Positions 34,960-45,748 of a stretch of 64,000 nt of DNA are shown here, one piece after another (within the stretch, counting starts at the first letter, position 1; the number at the start of each line of letters is the position of its first letter). The notes beneath the pieces were generated by a model. It was not told where the DNA came from and searched no databases. It worked only from the letters and a program-made list of their open reading frames with translations. Location of the stretch: positions 66,896,960-66,960,959 of the forward strand of contig NC_053147.1 in the NCBI RefSeq assembly GCF_016808335.1, written 5' to 3'. Both the position numbers and the translations under genes were made by a program. Source of the stretch: Panicum virgatum (lineage: Eukaryota > Streptophyta > Magnoliopsida > Poales > Poaceae).

Positions 34960-35665
34960 ATGTCGACACGCTCTGTCCACCGGGATGGAGAAGGAGGAGG
35001 AGAGGCTCCACCTCTACGGCCGGAGCAGGAGAATGGAGGCGGAGGAGGAGCAGTAGGACGGGACGACCCGACCACTACGTCCTCCATCATGCCCAGGTGA
35101 GGGTGTTAGTCTTTTGCTGCTCACGACTTGTTCCCCGTGTTGATTTCTTGCTTTCTTGATTTCTTCTTGCTTGCTAATCTCCCTCCTTCTCTTGATGAAC
35201 AACTAGTGCGGACGAGAGGGAGCAGCAGAAGGCAGGCGGAGGCGGAGGGGGAGTGGCAGGACGGGCCGGCATGGCCACGTCCTCCACCATGCCCAGGTGA
35301 GGGCGTTCGTCTTCTGCTGCTCGCGTCGCGAGTTGTTACCAACTTTCTTGAGTTCTTGCTTCTTACTTTCTTGCTTGCTAATCTCATTCTCTCCCTGAAC
35401 AACCAGTGCGTCGAATGAGCACAAGCAGTCTTCCGCGGCCATCCATCCCTCGCTACCGCCCGTGCAAGGCGGCGGCGCCGACGGGGCGGCGCCTGGTGAG
35501 ATGGGGCAGTTTCGGGCATGGGTCGGCCTGCAACTTGCCTTGGGAAGGCAATTGTCGTTGCCGAGGAGCTGCACCCGCAACCGCAACTCCTCCCATGTTG
35601 CTACTGCTGCCCCCGCTGCCTTATTTTGTGATGTGGATGGGGCCGGGGTGCCGCCGTATGTTTGA
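34960..35665 (+). CDS. Unknown grass gene, 5' exons (probably truncated)
   Basis: Three exons (34960-35096, 35207-35296, 35407-35665) join at GT-AG borders into 161 codons from the ATG at 34960. The start reads MSTRSVHRDG and is Gly- and Glu-rich. Exon 2 and the end of exon 1 are copies of each other (both end SS-MPS after splicing), with their introns also alike, a tandem duplication of about 200 bp. The frame stops at 35665, yet homologous coding material continues in other frames, so this is probably the front of a broken gene whose 3' part starts at 36690. No domain was recognised. The TATA and leader context around 34740-34900 is only suggestive. Confidence 0.35.
35000..35406 (+). repeat. 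Tandem duplication of an exon-intron unit, period 200 bp
   Basis: The donor CATGCCCAG|GTGAGGG recurs at 35096 and 35296, exactly 200 bases apart. Each is followed by a similar intron rich in CTTGCTTGCTAATCT and an acceptor before TGCG. The unit therefore carries both splice sites and adds one exon of 90 bases, which keeps the frame. Confidence 0.75.
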
Positions 35666-35836
35666 CAATCCGGCGTTCAGCCTTCGACAGGAGCTTCTCC
35701 GGCGGTCAGGTCAAGGCTCGACCCGCGCTTCGGCTGCGGCGGTGGACGCGACGTCGGCGGCAGGCGCGTCATCGAGCGGCGCATGTTACTCGACGGCTGT
35801 TTCGCTATTGCTGGTGGTGCCGGAAGGGTTGAAGGC

Positions 35837-36689
35837 TGTTGGGAATCGAGATGGCCCTAATACCCAATATGCAGAGATCTACACCTAAGACACACCAACT
35901 CACTTTAGATTCGGTTATCCTTTTCAATTTCTAGATACTTGGTGTATAAGGTCCCTTCGATGGCAGCCTTCTCGCTCCCGGGTGGCAGAGCCTACAACAG
36001 ATGAAGCTGGCTTCTTGAAGGCGGAACCTTCCTACAATGAAGCCCAGACCCTTCCTTGTGTTTGTGATTTCGGGTGGTAGAGCCATAGCCTACAACAGAT
36101 GAAGCTGGCTTCTTGAAGGCGGAACCTTCCTACAATGAAGCCCAGACCCTTCCTTGTGTTTGTGATTCTGGGTGGTAGAGCCATCATACGATAAATTACA
36201 ACTTATACAATAAGTTCTTAGAAACTGGAAGACTAACACTTACAAGGGAACTCAAACCTTTATTCATAACTCAACTTGATATAACATGAGATGACACTTA
36301 CACTCTTATGTGGCTACCCTACCATGATACCACTACACTATATAGCAACCTTGCTATCTCCTACTTGAGACCTTTTATGCCATGGTACACTAATGGAGGA
36401 GGTGGACACCCCTATTTATAGGACTCCATGGTTCATATGGTATTACCATGTGTTCTCCTTCTACACACTTCTACATTTCTAGACTTCTCTCCATCCTATC
36501 ATACAAATATCTTTCCTCTATAGAGTATACTTCACTATAAAGCATGATAACTATTACTCATACTTGCTCTCCACTCCTCTAGATCCTTCTTATTTTGGCA
36601 TGATCTTATCTTCATATACTGCAAAGTTAGTTTCTTGTGATTTCCACAATCTTCTAGAATGTTTCAAGTATGCATTGCATATGTCAACA
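35837..36689 (+). mobile_element. Solo LTR, copia-like, with internal 98-bp tandem repeat
   Basis: It starts TGTTGGGAATCGAG and ends CATATGTCAACA, an inverted TGTTG...CAACA pair. The flanking pentamers AAGGC (35832-35836) and AAGAC (36690-36694) match at 4 of 5 positions. A 98-base unit containing CCTACAACAGATGAAGCTGG is repeated in tandem (35991 and 36089). It lies within coding sequence. There is no internal domain. Confidence 0.7.
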
Positions 36690-37129
36690 AAGACGTCGGC
36701 GGCGGGTGCGTCATCAAGCGGCGCATGTTCCTCGATGTGCAGTTCGCTTGCGGTACCCGACGGGATCAAGACGACGGCGATCACTGCTGTGGCCCATGCT
36801 ACGACACCGGCCGCCAGTTCAACTGCGGCGGCAAGAAACCAAGGTTCAAGAAGCAGTACGTGAACGTACGGCAAGAAATCCACCGATACATGGGGCCGGT
36901 GCCTATGAAGATCGCCGACGACTCCATGTTCCTCCAGATCGCGATATCCGTACTGAACATAAGAGGGACCGCGCTGGACCTCAACAACATGTCTGGGCAA
37001 GCCACGCTGCGACTGGTACTGCCGGCCGGTACTGATTTTGGCAGAGGCAAGATTGGCTTGTACAAGGCTGCCTTAAACTTCTACGAGTCGAATGAGAATG
37101 GAGTCAGAAGAATGACAGGACTGGAATAA
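36690..37129 (+). pseudogene. 3' part of the same unknown grass gene
   Basis: The frame ending at 37129 encodes about 145 residues that look like true protein. It contains a Cys pair (CCGPCYDTG), an NxxQEI-H-YMGPVP stretch and a C-terminal domain with ATLRLVLPAG. Its first 80 bases (GACGTCGGCGGC..GTCAT..GCGGCGCATG) repeat the sequence at 35749-35830 just before the solo LTR. So an exon was duplicated and the LTR inserted at or near the junction. The family is not recognised. Its connection with the 34960 exons is inferred from position and duplication. Confidence 0.4.
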
Positions 37130-37265
37130 TGGATACAATTGGTACAGCTACAATGAGATGAGACAAAGCAGCTCGTTTTTTATGTGGGAAGCTTTGATCC
37201 AAACTGCAGGGATTCAGTGAATCCAATGATTAGTTGCCTGAAAACCGAACTGACTTGGGCAAATA

Positions 37266-40200
37266 TGTGACAGAACCGCCAAATTAAACAGTTTAATTAA
37301 GCGTAATGACCATCATTTGAACGCATCAGGTGCATTAGCTTAATTAAGTGTAACCTGACAGCCTATTTCCAACCCACAAGCCGATCGAAACACACCAGAA
37401 GTCTCGCGTGGCAGCGAGCACAGACGGTACCAGCATAATATAATTTCACAAAAATAGATAATAACATAAATATTTACAAAACAGATTTAAATTTAGAATT
37501 TACATAAAATAAATGACAGCAGCCGAAGAGAATATGACCTGAGAGAAGGAAATTTGATTGAGAACCAATAAAACAAAACGATAACTATGAACACGCGAGG
37601 ACGTCACATCGAGCCCACTGATGCGAATCCTGGTTAACTTCTATACCTGAAACAGGGTAAACAACAAACCCTGAGTATACTAATACTCAGCAAGACTTAC
37701 CCGACTTTTGGGTATACTTAGCCCACATATTTAGACATGCAAAGCTTTCTGGCTGGTGGTTTTATTTGCAGAAAATCATCTAAGGGTAGATCCTTAATTT
37801 CAAAATTTTAGCTCCAAATTATAGTTATAAAGTTGCTACACATCTATGATTTGCAGATCTATAACAATCAATGTGAAAACATAATTGATTAAATAACATC
37901 AACATGTATCATATCATTTCGTTTCATTTCCTTACTACGATGTGACTCGGAGATCAAGGTGCTCATGTCCGAGAGCGACTGACGGCGAATCGATCCGATT
38001 TAACCTTGCAAGGTGGACCTAACCAACACGGCACGCGTATGCCCCGTCGGACCACACGCACCAACCATTCCCATCCCGCCTCGAACTACAGGACCGCCCC
38101 ACCATCATATGGTCAGCCGAGCTCAACGTGAGACCACCAAAAGTAAACATATGCAACCCCATTTCTCCGCGACTACTCGACTACCCCAGGAGGTGAGATG
38201 GAGTCCTGTACTTTCGAGGTGAGGCAGTACTCGGCTTACCGGTTTCGACTATCTCCTACTCCTGGTATGCAGTTAGTACAGTTCAAACATGATCAGTAGG
38301 GCCAACAACGGTACGGTCCTCAATCGACTCAGACGGGGCTAAGACACCCAGGAACCCTGTTCTGCTGCCATACCTATACATCCTCATCATTCCCCGCTCG
38401 GTCTCATATTTCCATGTCAATTTCAACAACTCAGGTACTGTATATAAGTATATAACCTATATCTCGCGAGTAACCGGAAATTACTCGACTTCTAAGTATC
38501 CTATATCTCGCGAGTGCAAAAAATCACTCGACTACTATCGAGAAGTATTAAGCATAGCATTTCTATCGTCCTATATATGCTAGTATAACTCAGGGAAACC
38601 TAGGGATCATGCAACTAGGGTTCCAATCAATTCCTGAAACGTAATGCACAAGTAATAAATACATATATAGGTGTCATAATTTCAAATAATAGGATGTGCA
38701 CCGGGGCTTGCCTGGGATCAACACTAAGTCAGTGTTAGTTAGATGATACTCGCTTGGCGAGCATCTTCCTTTGGTCATGCACATCGGGTTCCATCCATCC
38801 GTCTTCTGGATATGTCCACCAACATCGTCTTCGGGTTCGGCTCCAGTAGCACGTCCTTCATATGGTTCATCTATCGTACCTAAATGAGATGCGACAATGC
38901 ATATGTATGAATGCATGGAAGTGCAACACGCAAGGCATTCATAAAAGTACAACATACTAGCATAAGCACCTAGAGCTATTTAATTTAACCATCACTCAAG
39001 CATCTCATAGAAGATGACAAGCACATCAAGCATGCCACACAAATTAACTTAAATTAAACCACTGCAAGCATCCACCATTCAGGAAATTAGCCAAACCTTC
39101 TAGCCAACAAAATATAACATGATTCACCCAAAAATGACATACTTGATGTATCAAACCATGCAGAAAAGAATGGCTTAGCAATACTTTTGGAAAGTGAAAG
39201 ATATAACTAGAAACTAAACAAATACAAAAACTTAACTTGAGGACATGATCTAGCAACCAAAATTTACCAGCATGATGAGCTATTGATAAAGCATGTAAAA
39301 ATATTTTTCCATCATTTATTGACAACAGAAAATATTTAATTTAGCCCTAGCAAAACAAACAGAACAAAAATATATTTACAAACATGCACATAGATTCTGG
39401 TTCTGAAATTTTTACAGTGAATTAAACATGCAAAGAGTAAGCTACTGCATAAATTTCATAATTTTTGAACATCCAAAACTGCAGATATTAAATAGACAAG
39501 CGTAAACAAGCATTAACCATGATTAAATCAATACATCATGAAAACATTAAACAAACAGCAGGTTAAATATTTTTCCTAAGTTCTACATGCCAAATCAAAG
39601 CTAATCCAACTATTTTTACATTTTTATCATTTTTCTACTATTTACTATGAATTTTCAAAGCTTGCAACCACTTAAATTAATATTTAAACTAGAGCAAAAA
39701 CTATTTAGAAACTGAAGATCAACCTGTAAGGAAAGTTGTAGATCGTAGGACAAGGAATCCAACAAATTTTAGTTTGTATTTGTTTGATTTTTTTATGATT
39801 TACTATGATTTTTCAAAGTTTCAGCTAATTATTACAAAACAACCCTTCGCAACACTATTCACTTGAGTCATGGACTTCGCAGAAAGGCCCCTGCACTTGT
39901 GTCTATTGTTGCGTGGGATCCCTGGTCGCAATTTTGAAGCAGGGGAGAAAGGGAAACGGCGATTCCGGCCATGGGAGGGCTTGCTGGCGGCAAGGGAGGG
40001 GTGGAGGAGCGAGAGGAGATCAGCGCGGACCTGTAGGTGGCCTTGGAGCGCGAGGAGGCGGTCTGTGGCGGCGGCTCCATGGCGGGCGGCGGCGGTGCTG
40101 TGCCGCTCCGGCGGTGTTCCGGCGAGGCGTGGAGGTGATGGCCGGGCCCGGGAGCTTCGTTGGGACGAGAGCAAGCGGATTCGGGGGTTGGTGGAGGGCG

Positions 40201-40544
40201 GGGCGAGCTCGGTCGACGGCTCGGCGTGGAGGTGCGACTGGCGGCCATGGCGAGCGCGGCGAGCGCTCGCAGGCAGGCGGCGTAGGCAGGCTCAGTCGGC
40301 GCGGCCTTGGCGGCATCTGCACGAGAGAGAGAGAGGCGATGGAGGGGGAGAGAGGGTAGCGGCGAGCAGCAGCGCGAGACGCGCGGCGCGTGCGTGCGCG
40401 AGCGGCGCCGTGGCCAATTTGGCCACGGTGACCACGCACGGGAGAGAGGGAGACAAGAACACGTGGGCTTGATATTTTTGACCCAATTTGAATCTTCAAA
40501 TTTCGTTTAAGACTCCTAATTGAGGGCTAATAGAGGGTGTTACA
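37266..40544 (-). mobile_element. Solo LTR, Tekay/Del-type Ty3/gypsy, intact target duplication
   Basis: On the plus strand it starts TGTGACAGAACCGCC and ends GAGGGTGTTACA, so the sense strand is minus. The pentamer AAATA is present directly on both sides (37261-37265 and 40545-40549), proving a simple insertion followed by LTR-LTR recombination. The 3279-bp length fits chromovirus LTRs. The GC-rich part at 39900-40450 is leader-like. It lies about 140 bases after the stop codon of the preceding gene, probably in its 3' UTR. Confidence 0.9.
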
Positions 40545-42411
40545 AAATAGTACTGTTTTCGTTCCTGGTCGATCTATGCCACCATTTTGTTTTCTGAATT
40601 TGATGGGTCGTTCTTTCTGTGTTGGGCTTCAGGTGTCTGCATGTTGTAGGTGCTTGGGTGTTTCAGGTTTTTGGGTGACAATTTGTTCTTGAGTGGTATT
40701 GTTACACTCTTGATAATTCTGACATTTGCACTTCACCTTAATTCTGACACCGGGCCGCCGCCTCTACCTCCCACCACCCGGGCGAGAGGTCGACGGCGCC
40801 GCTCCCTCACCGGCGCCAGTCCCCGAAGCCAAAGCTCTGCCCTTTTTCCCTCCGCCTCCTTCCACAACAGCGGGCGGCAAGCATCACCGACCTTGGCCGG
40901 CCGGCGAGGGAGGGGCCGGCATTGACGACGAGAGGATTCGGGCTTTCGATTTGGAGGAGGGGTGGGAGCATCAGCATCGTGAGCATGGGCGACGGGCACC
41001 CTCAACGCGGAGGAGGCGGTGGGGGAGTTCGATGTCATGGGTGGCGGCGAAGCTTGAGATGGCGGTGGAGCTCGAGGTCGCGGGCGGTGGCGGAGCTCAA
41101 GCTTCGGGCTGCACGGGAGCCCAACCTCCGGCGGTGCGCATGGAGATCCAGGCAGGGGCATGCGATGGGCGGTGCGGAGGAGCCGAGTAGGCGGTGCGTG
41201 GGGCCGGCCGTGCGGCCTGGTAGGGTCGTGGCATGGACACCGGGGCGGCATAAGTGCGCGGAGGGCAGGGGCGGAGCGGCCGACTCGGAGCGCGGAGCTC
41301 CCGCACCATGGCTTGGCCACGGTAGACGCGTAGAAGCGGTGGCAGTCGTGCGGAGGAGCAGGGGCGCCGCCGGTCCCGTCCCCTGGCGGCGGCGCGGAGC
41401 AACAGGGCGCCGCCAGTCCTCGTCGCCGCCGCCTCCGCCGTGGCCCCTGCAGCGTCGGTCCTCTGCCCGGGTCCTCATCGTCTTCCTTTGCGCAGTCCTC
41501 GTTGCCGCAGAGCTCCTCGCCGGATCTGCCCTCGCTCCAGGCCCGAGCTCCCCACCATGGCGCAAAGAGCAGGGGCAGCACCGTGAGCCTGGCCTGCGGC
41601 AACGGCGCGGAGGAGCGGGACAGTGCTGCGAACCTGGTCGACAGCGGCGGTGCGGAGGAGGTGGAATGGCGTTGTAGGCCCGGTCCGTGGCAGCGGCGCG
41701 CAGGAGCCGAGTAGGGGCCTCCCTAGCGACCCGTGGGAGTTTGGGCTGGGGGGAGAAATTTGGGTGCCTCCCTACTCTAGAGATCCAAGTAGGGGCCTGC
41801 TGGAGTGGATTTTTTTACCCTCAACCCCTACTTTTAAAGTAGGAGCTCAAGTAGGGTCCCTGCTGAAGTTACTCTAACCACGTCTCCCATACCAAACCAA
41901 TTTCGGTCTTCCCCTGTGCTCCTTGTGTTTTTCCCTTTGTAAGGTCACCTAGCTCCACGACACTGAGGCGGGTGACCCGCCCTCAGTTTGCCCGCCCACA
42001 AACTGAATTCCCCGGCCGCCGTCTACCACCACCGGCGAGCCGCCGCCTTCGTCGGACCTTTGGAAGCGTGCGTGCAACCCGCTCGCCGCCGGCGCAACCC
42101 CTCCGCCGCTACCCATGTCTCCCCAGCCCACTCCGTTGTGGCCAGGAAGGTGTTTGCTGGCGAGGACAGCCCCTGCTTCTGTTGGGCCGGGCGCGCTGAC
42201 GTGGCGCAACACCACACCACCTGTCGCACCCGTGGCCCCGCACCTTTCCCTTCCCACTCCATAGCCCCAAACCATAAAGACCGCAAACTTGAGCCACCTC
42301 TAGTCCACGGGTCTACAGACCCGGTCCAGTACGCAGAACTATGTGCTTGGCCCCACTTATGCGTCCCACTAGTCGGCCACCCAGGAAACTCCACCCGGGC
42401 CGTCGGTGTAA
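40545..42411. other. GC-rich spacer, no gene resolved
   Basis: After a short T-rich stretch that may be the rest of the 3' UTR, 40740-41730 is very GC-rich with long open frames on both strands. None has a recognisable domain. Near 41760-41880 sequences such as GTAGGGGCCTGCTGGAGTGG and CTACTTTTAAAGTAGGAG suggest a MITE. No exon is supported. Confidence 0.4.
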
Positions 42412-42593
42412 GGCCAATCTCAGTGCGAATGTCATGGGAGTGTCATGAGTATTAAATATACTGACATGGCATAAGAAAGAAGGAGGAGTGTCATGGAATG
42501 AGAGGAGTGTCATGGTGATGACACTCATTCGGCTCGGTTAACTAGTTTACAGTCTTGGTAACTGTGTCATGACACTCCCCACTGAAACTGGCC
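42412..42593. mobile_element. PIF/Harbinger-type MITE (Tourist-like)
   Basis: Its ends are GGCCAATCTCAGTG and CACTGAAACTGGCC, inverted repeats, with a TAA target duplication on both sides (42409-42411 and 42594-42596). It is 182 bp and non-coding, with inner repeats of GTGTCATG. Confidence 0.9.
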
Positions 42594-43847
42594 TAACCCC
42601 ACTAGTCTGTCATAGAAAACCACCCGTAAATAGTTAGGTGCAACCGGCAACTTCACACAAATGATTATTTCAAGCTTGTTCTTTATCCAAATTTTTCAAG
42701 AAAATCTCTAAAAATAATAAAGATATCATCTAAACCTATTCATGTCTTCATCACTATAATTCAAACCAATAGTCCCTTATTCTAAGACTTCTACCTTTCA
42801 AATATTAAAAATCTATTTTCCACAACACATAAATTAATCTTTATTCCATTTTCATTCCATAAATTCATTGTAAATCCATATTAAACTAAACCATATTCAC
42901 ACTAATGGAGACCCTCCTTCGGTTGCGTAAGTATTGAATCATTGCCGTGAAGCCAAAACGGCATGACAGGGTACTCGTAGGGAAAAGAGGAGATGACGAG
43001 TGGGCTTTTATGGGCCGGGAAGGTTGGAACGGACCAGAGGCAAAGCTGCTGGCGGACAGAGGGGAAAAAAAGGGATGAATGACGGAATAGGAAGAGGGGT
43101 GTAGGATGGGCTCACCAAAAAAAAGTAAAGAAACTTAGGAGAAAAGAAAGGATCTCGTCTAGAATCGAACCAGATGGGCTTTGATATTTTCTTTAGTAAA
43201 TCTGGGGATTCGGTTTTATTCAAATTCAAATATAATTTGTATACATTCAAATTTGGGTAGAATTTGTATTGAGATTGATTGAAGTTTAAGAATAAACAAA
43301 TGCCAACACAAATGACTGTTTTTATGCAATATTAAAAATAGAAAAAATAATTATTTATTGGATTTAAATAAGTAAATAAATAGTTTTTGCTGAAAATTTT
43401 GGTAAGTCTCACATTTTAGTGAATTAAAATGATGCTAAAAAGTTGAATCATACCCAACCCAGTAACATACTAGATCTATTATTAACAAGAAAATGGAGTT
43501 TTACAAGTGCGAGTGGCGCATAACCTGGGTCGTTGACTGCCTAGAGAGCCACACTTTTTGCATTTTGACATTTTCTACAAAACAATTTCACATTTAGACC
43601 TCTAGTGAAATGAATTGCGTTTTTTGACCCAGAGAGTCGGCGCCATGACCTACAGCATCGAGATCGAGGTAACACGTGGCCCGAGCTTTGCGACCCAATT
43701 TAGTGTGGCACTTGATGTTGAAGCGATGGGGCACCGAGCTCGGCGCCAAGATCTGTGGCACCGAGCTTGGTAACGTGGATCTTGCTGCCACGGAAAAAAA
43801 TTGGCTTACTTATTAATATAAGTAAAACTGCTCACTAGAATTACACA
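42594..43847. other. Intergenic, no gene recognised
   Basis: AT-rich spacer. A tRNA-like B-box remnant (TCTAGAATCGAACC) appears near 43157. No coding sequence is supported. Confidence 0.35.
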
Positions 43848-43993
43848 AACTCCCTCTTACCTCAGTCCTCAAGTGGTTAAATAACTTGATTTTTGCCTTG
43901 CGGACTCAGGCTCAAGTCACACGAACTGCCTCTTACCTCAAGTGTGGTTACATAACTTGTTTTTGCCTTGCAGACCTAGGTTCAAGTCCTAGT
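43848..43993 (+). repeat. Tandem pair of about 75-bp tRNA-like units
   Basis: Two units share CTCTTACCTCA, a GTGGTTAnATAACTTG segment and TTTTTGCCTTGC. The second ends in GGTTCAAGTCC, a match to the RNA polymerase III B box. They resemble SINE heads. Confidence 0.55.
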
Positions 43994-44033
43994 TTTGCAT
44001 TTGCATTTTTTCTACTTTTTGTGTTTATAATGC

Positions 44034-44110
44034 AAAAAAAATACGTGGCAAGAAACTCGAACCTAGGTGCCCAGGGATAGAGGCTAGTGTCTTCACCATC
44101 TGAGCTAAAG
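44034..44110 (-). ncRNA. tRNA-derived SINE head or tRNA-like pol III unit
   Basis: On the minus strand an A box TAGCTCAGATGG (44107-44096) is followed 33 bases later by a B box GGTTCGAGTTT (44063-44053) and then a run of eight T, a pol III terminator. The cloverleaf is not convincing, so it is better read as a SINE or tRNA pseudogene than as a working tRNA. Confidence 0.5.
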
Positions 44111-44706
44111 CACACAAATTGTATTTTTTCTAGAAGAGTACTACTTATCTATATCAAATGCATTTCTGTCCAAATGCATTTGCATCTTTACTAGAAGCAC
44201 ACAATTCTGTCCAAATGCATTTGTATTTCTGATTGCCAGAGGGCAGACAGGAGTGCTGCTTTGAACCTGAGGTTTGCCAAAGCAAATTACTGTGCCATCT
44301 TTCTAACGATGCGGCGATCCAGGCACATCCGGCGATCATCACTCTTTGATTCATCAGCACCTACACACAGCTCTGAAATCTTTGCATAAGGACAGAGCCT
44401 TCTTTCTCTCCCTCACATGAGAGGCTTATTGTTTCCCTTGTCTTGTGCCTGTTGCTTTATTTGTGCTATTCTGAGCACGCCAACTGAAACTGACTGGATT
44501 AGTACATGGACATGGCAGCATCCTTATCCCATGCGACACATCAGTTTCCTCTGATGAAGAGCCAACTGTGGAGCGAGCACCATGAGGCTTCCTACTAAGC
44601 AGCGCGAGCCGAATTTTTGTCAGATTTCAGAATGCGTCCCATATGATCTGGAAGGTAGCTTCTTGATCAACCTTCCCTTCCCTTTGTTCTCTGTTTACCT
44701 CAATAC

Positions 44707-45111
44707 ATGGCAGCTGTGAAGGTGTTACCTGCATTGTGCCTCACCTTGCTGCTCATGGTACGCCTCCTGACCCCAAGTAAGTCCATCCGCAGACCGAGAT
44801 AGCTCAATTAAACAACACATCGAACGCCAAAGAACAAGATTAATTGCTTGCAAGCTATCTGATTCTTTTTTTTGGTAGTAAACGAAACTAAGTTGCAACC
44901 ATGGATGACAACCTTTCTTTTTCCCTTTCCTTTTGCAGTCTTTGGGAGGAAGGAGGTGTGCGACGAGTGGCTGAGCGACACATACCATATGCTGCTCCTG
45001 TGCAGCAGCAGGATATGCAACGAGCACTGCATCGGCGAGGGCGCCACCAGGGGGAAATGCGGCTTGCTCATCGTCAGATCCTTTTGCTTCTGCACCAAAG
45101 AATGCGACTGA
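44707..45111 (+). CDS. Defensin-like secreted Cys-rich peptide
   Basis: Two exons (44707-44776 and 44939-45111) join at GT-AG borders in phase 1 to give 80 codons. The first 24 residues form a hydrophobic signal peptide (MAAVKVLPALCLTLLLMV...). The mature part has eight Cys spaced C-x13-C-x4-C-x3-C-x9-C-x8-C-x-C-x3-C, the cysteine-stabilised alpha-beta pattern of plant defensins, with GKC at the gamma-core. The intron near the end of the signal peptide is the usual DEFL position. AATAAA follows at 45199. Members act outside the cell as antimicrobial or signalling peptides; which applies here is unknown. Confidence 0.85.
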
Positions 45112-45434
45112 ATCCAGGGACCTCAGCTGTAATGGTCACTGATGAATAAGAGCACAAGGTTGTGATCCAAGGTGGTTGCTCGGACACTCTGATCAATCAA
45201 TAAAGCCTTTCGCCAAAATATGTGCATTCAACTTTTCAAGTCACTCTTGTGAGGTTGAAGGGAGAAATACATGATATCCCTGTTGTGTTTTGACTTTTGA
45301 ACCGTGGTTACAAATGTTTAGTTGAGCTTTGTTTTCGCGAGACCGAACACACATTTTCAACAAAAAGGAAGTTTCAACGTGGACAGGAAAAACTCATCAG
45401 CGAAGAAGGTACACGTATTGCCTTATTCTGCTCT

Positions 45435-45530
45435 CCGGTTCAGGAAATGCGGCTGCATCTTGCAAGAGCAGCAGCAGGGCATGCAACACGTTTTGCAAAT
45501 GTCAATGTAGAAGAGATATTGATCCGGATC
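45435..45530 (+). pseudogene. Possible decayed defensin-like exon
   Basis: One frame reads ASCKSSSRACNTFCKCQC, recalling the CSSRICNEHC region of the intact neighbour 400 bases upstream. No signal peptide or first exon was found. It may be a tandem DEFL remnant. Confidence 0.3.
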
Positions 45531-45748
45531 CGTGAGTCACCAGCAATCAACAAAGTGCTACGCACAGGTTTCCAATGGATTCGCATCAGAAACAGCAAGC
45601 TTTTTTTTTAAGGAAAACAGCAAACTTTATTGATCAATCCTGATGTTCAGACATAATTCCACAGTGATTATATAGACAAACTGCTAAACACAACAAATGA
45701 AGCGGCTCACAGACATTGTTTCTCTCTGCAGTTACATTCTGCATGAGC

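Noticed and set aside
40733..41677. 289-codon minus and 251-codon plus frames
   Set aside because: They overlap each other in very GC-rich DNA and lack domains or splice sites.
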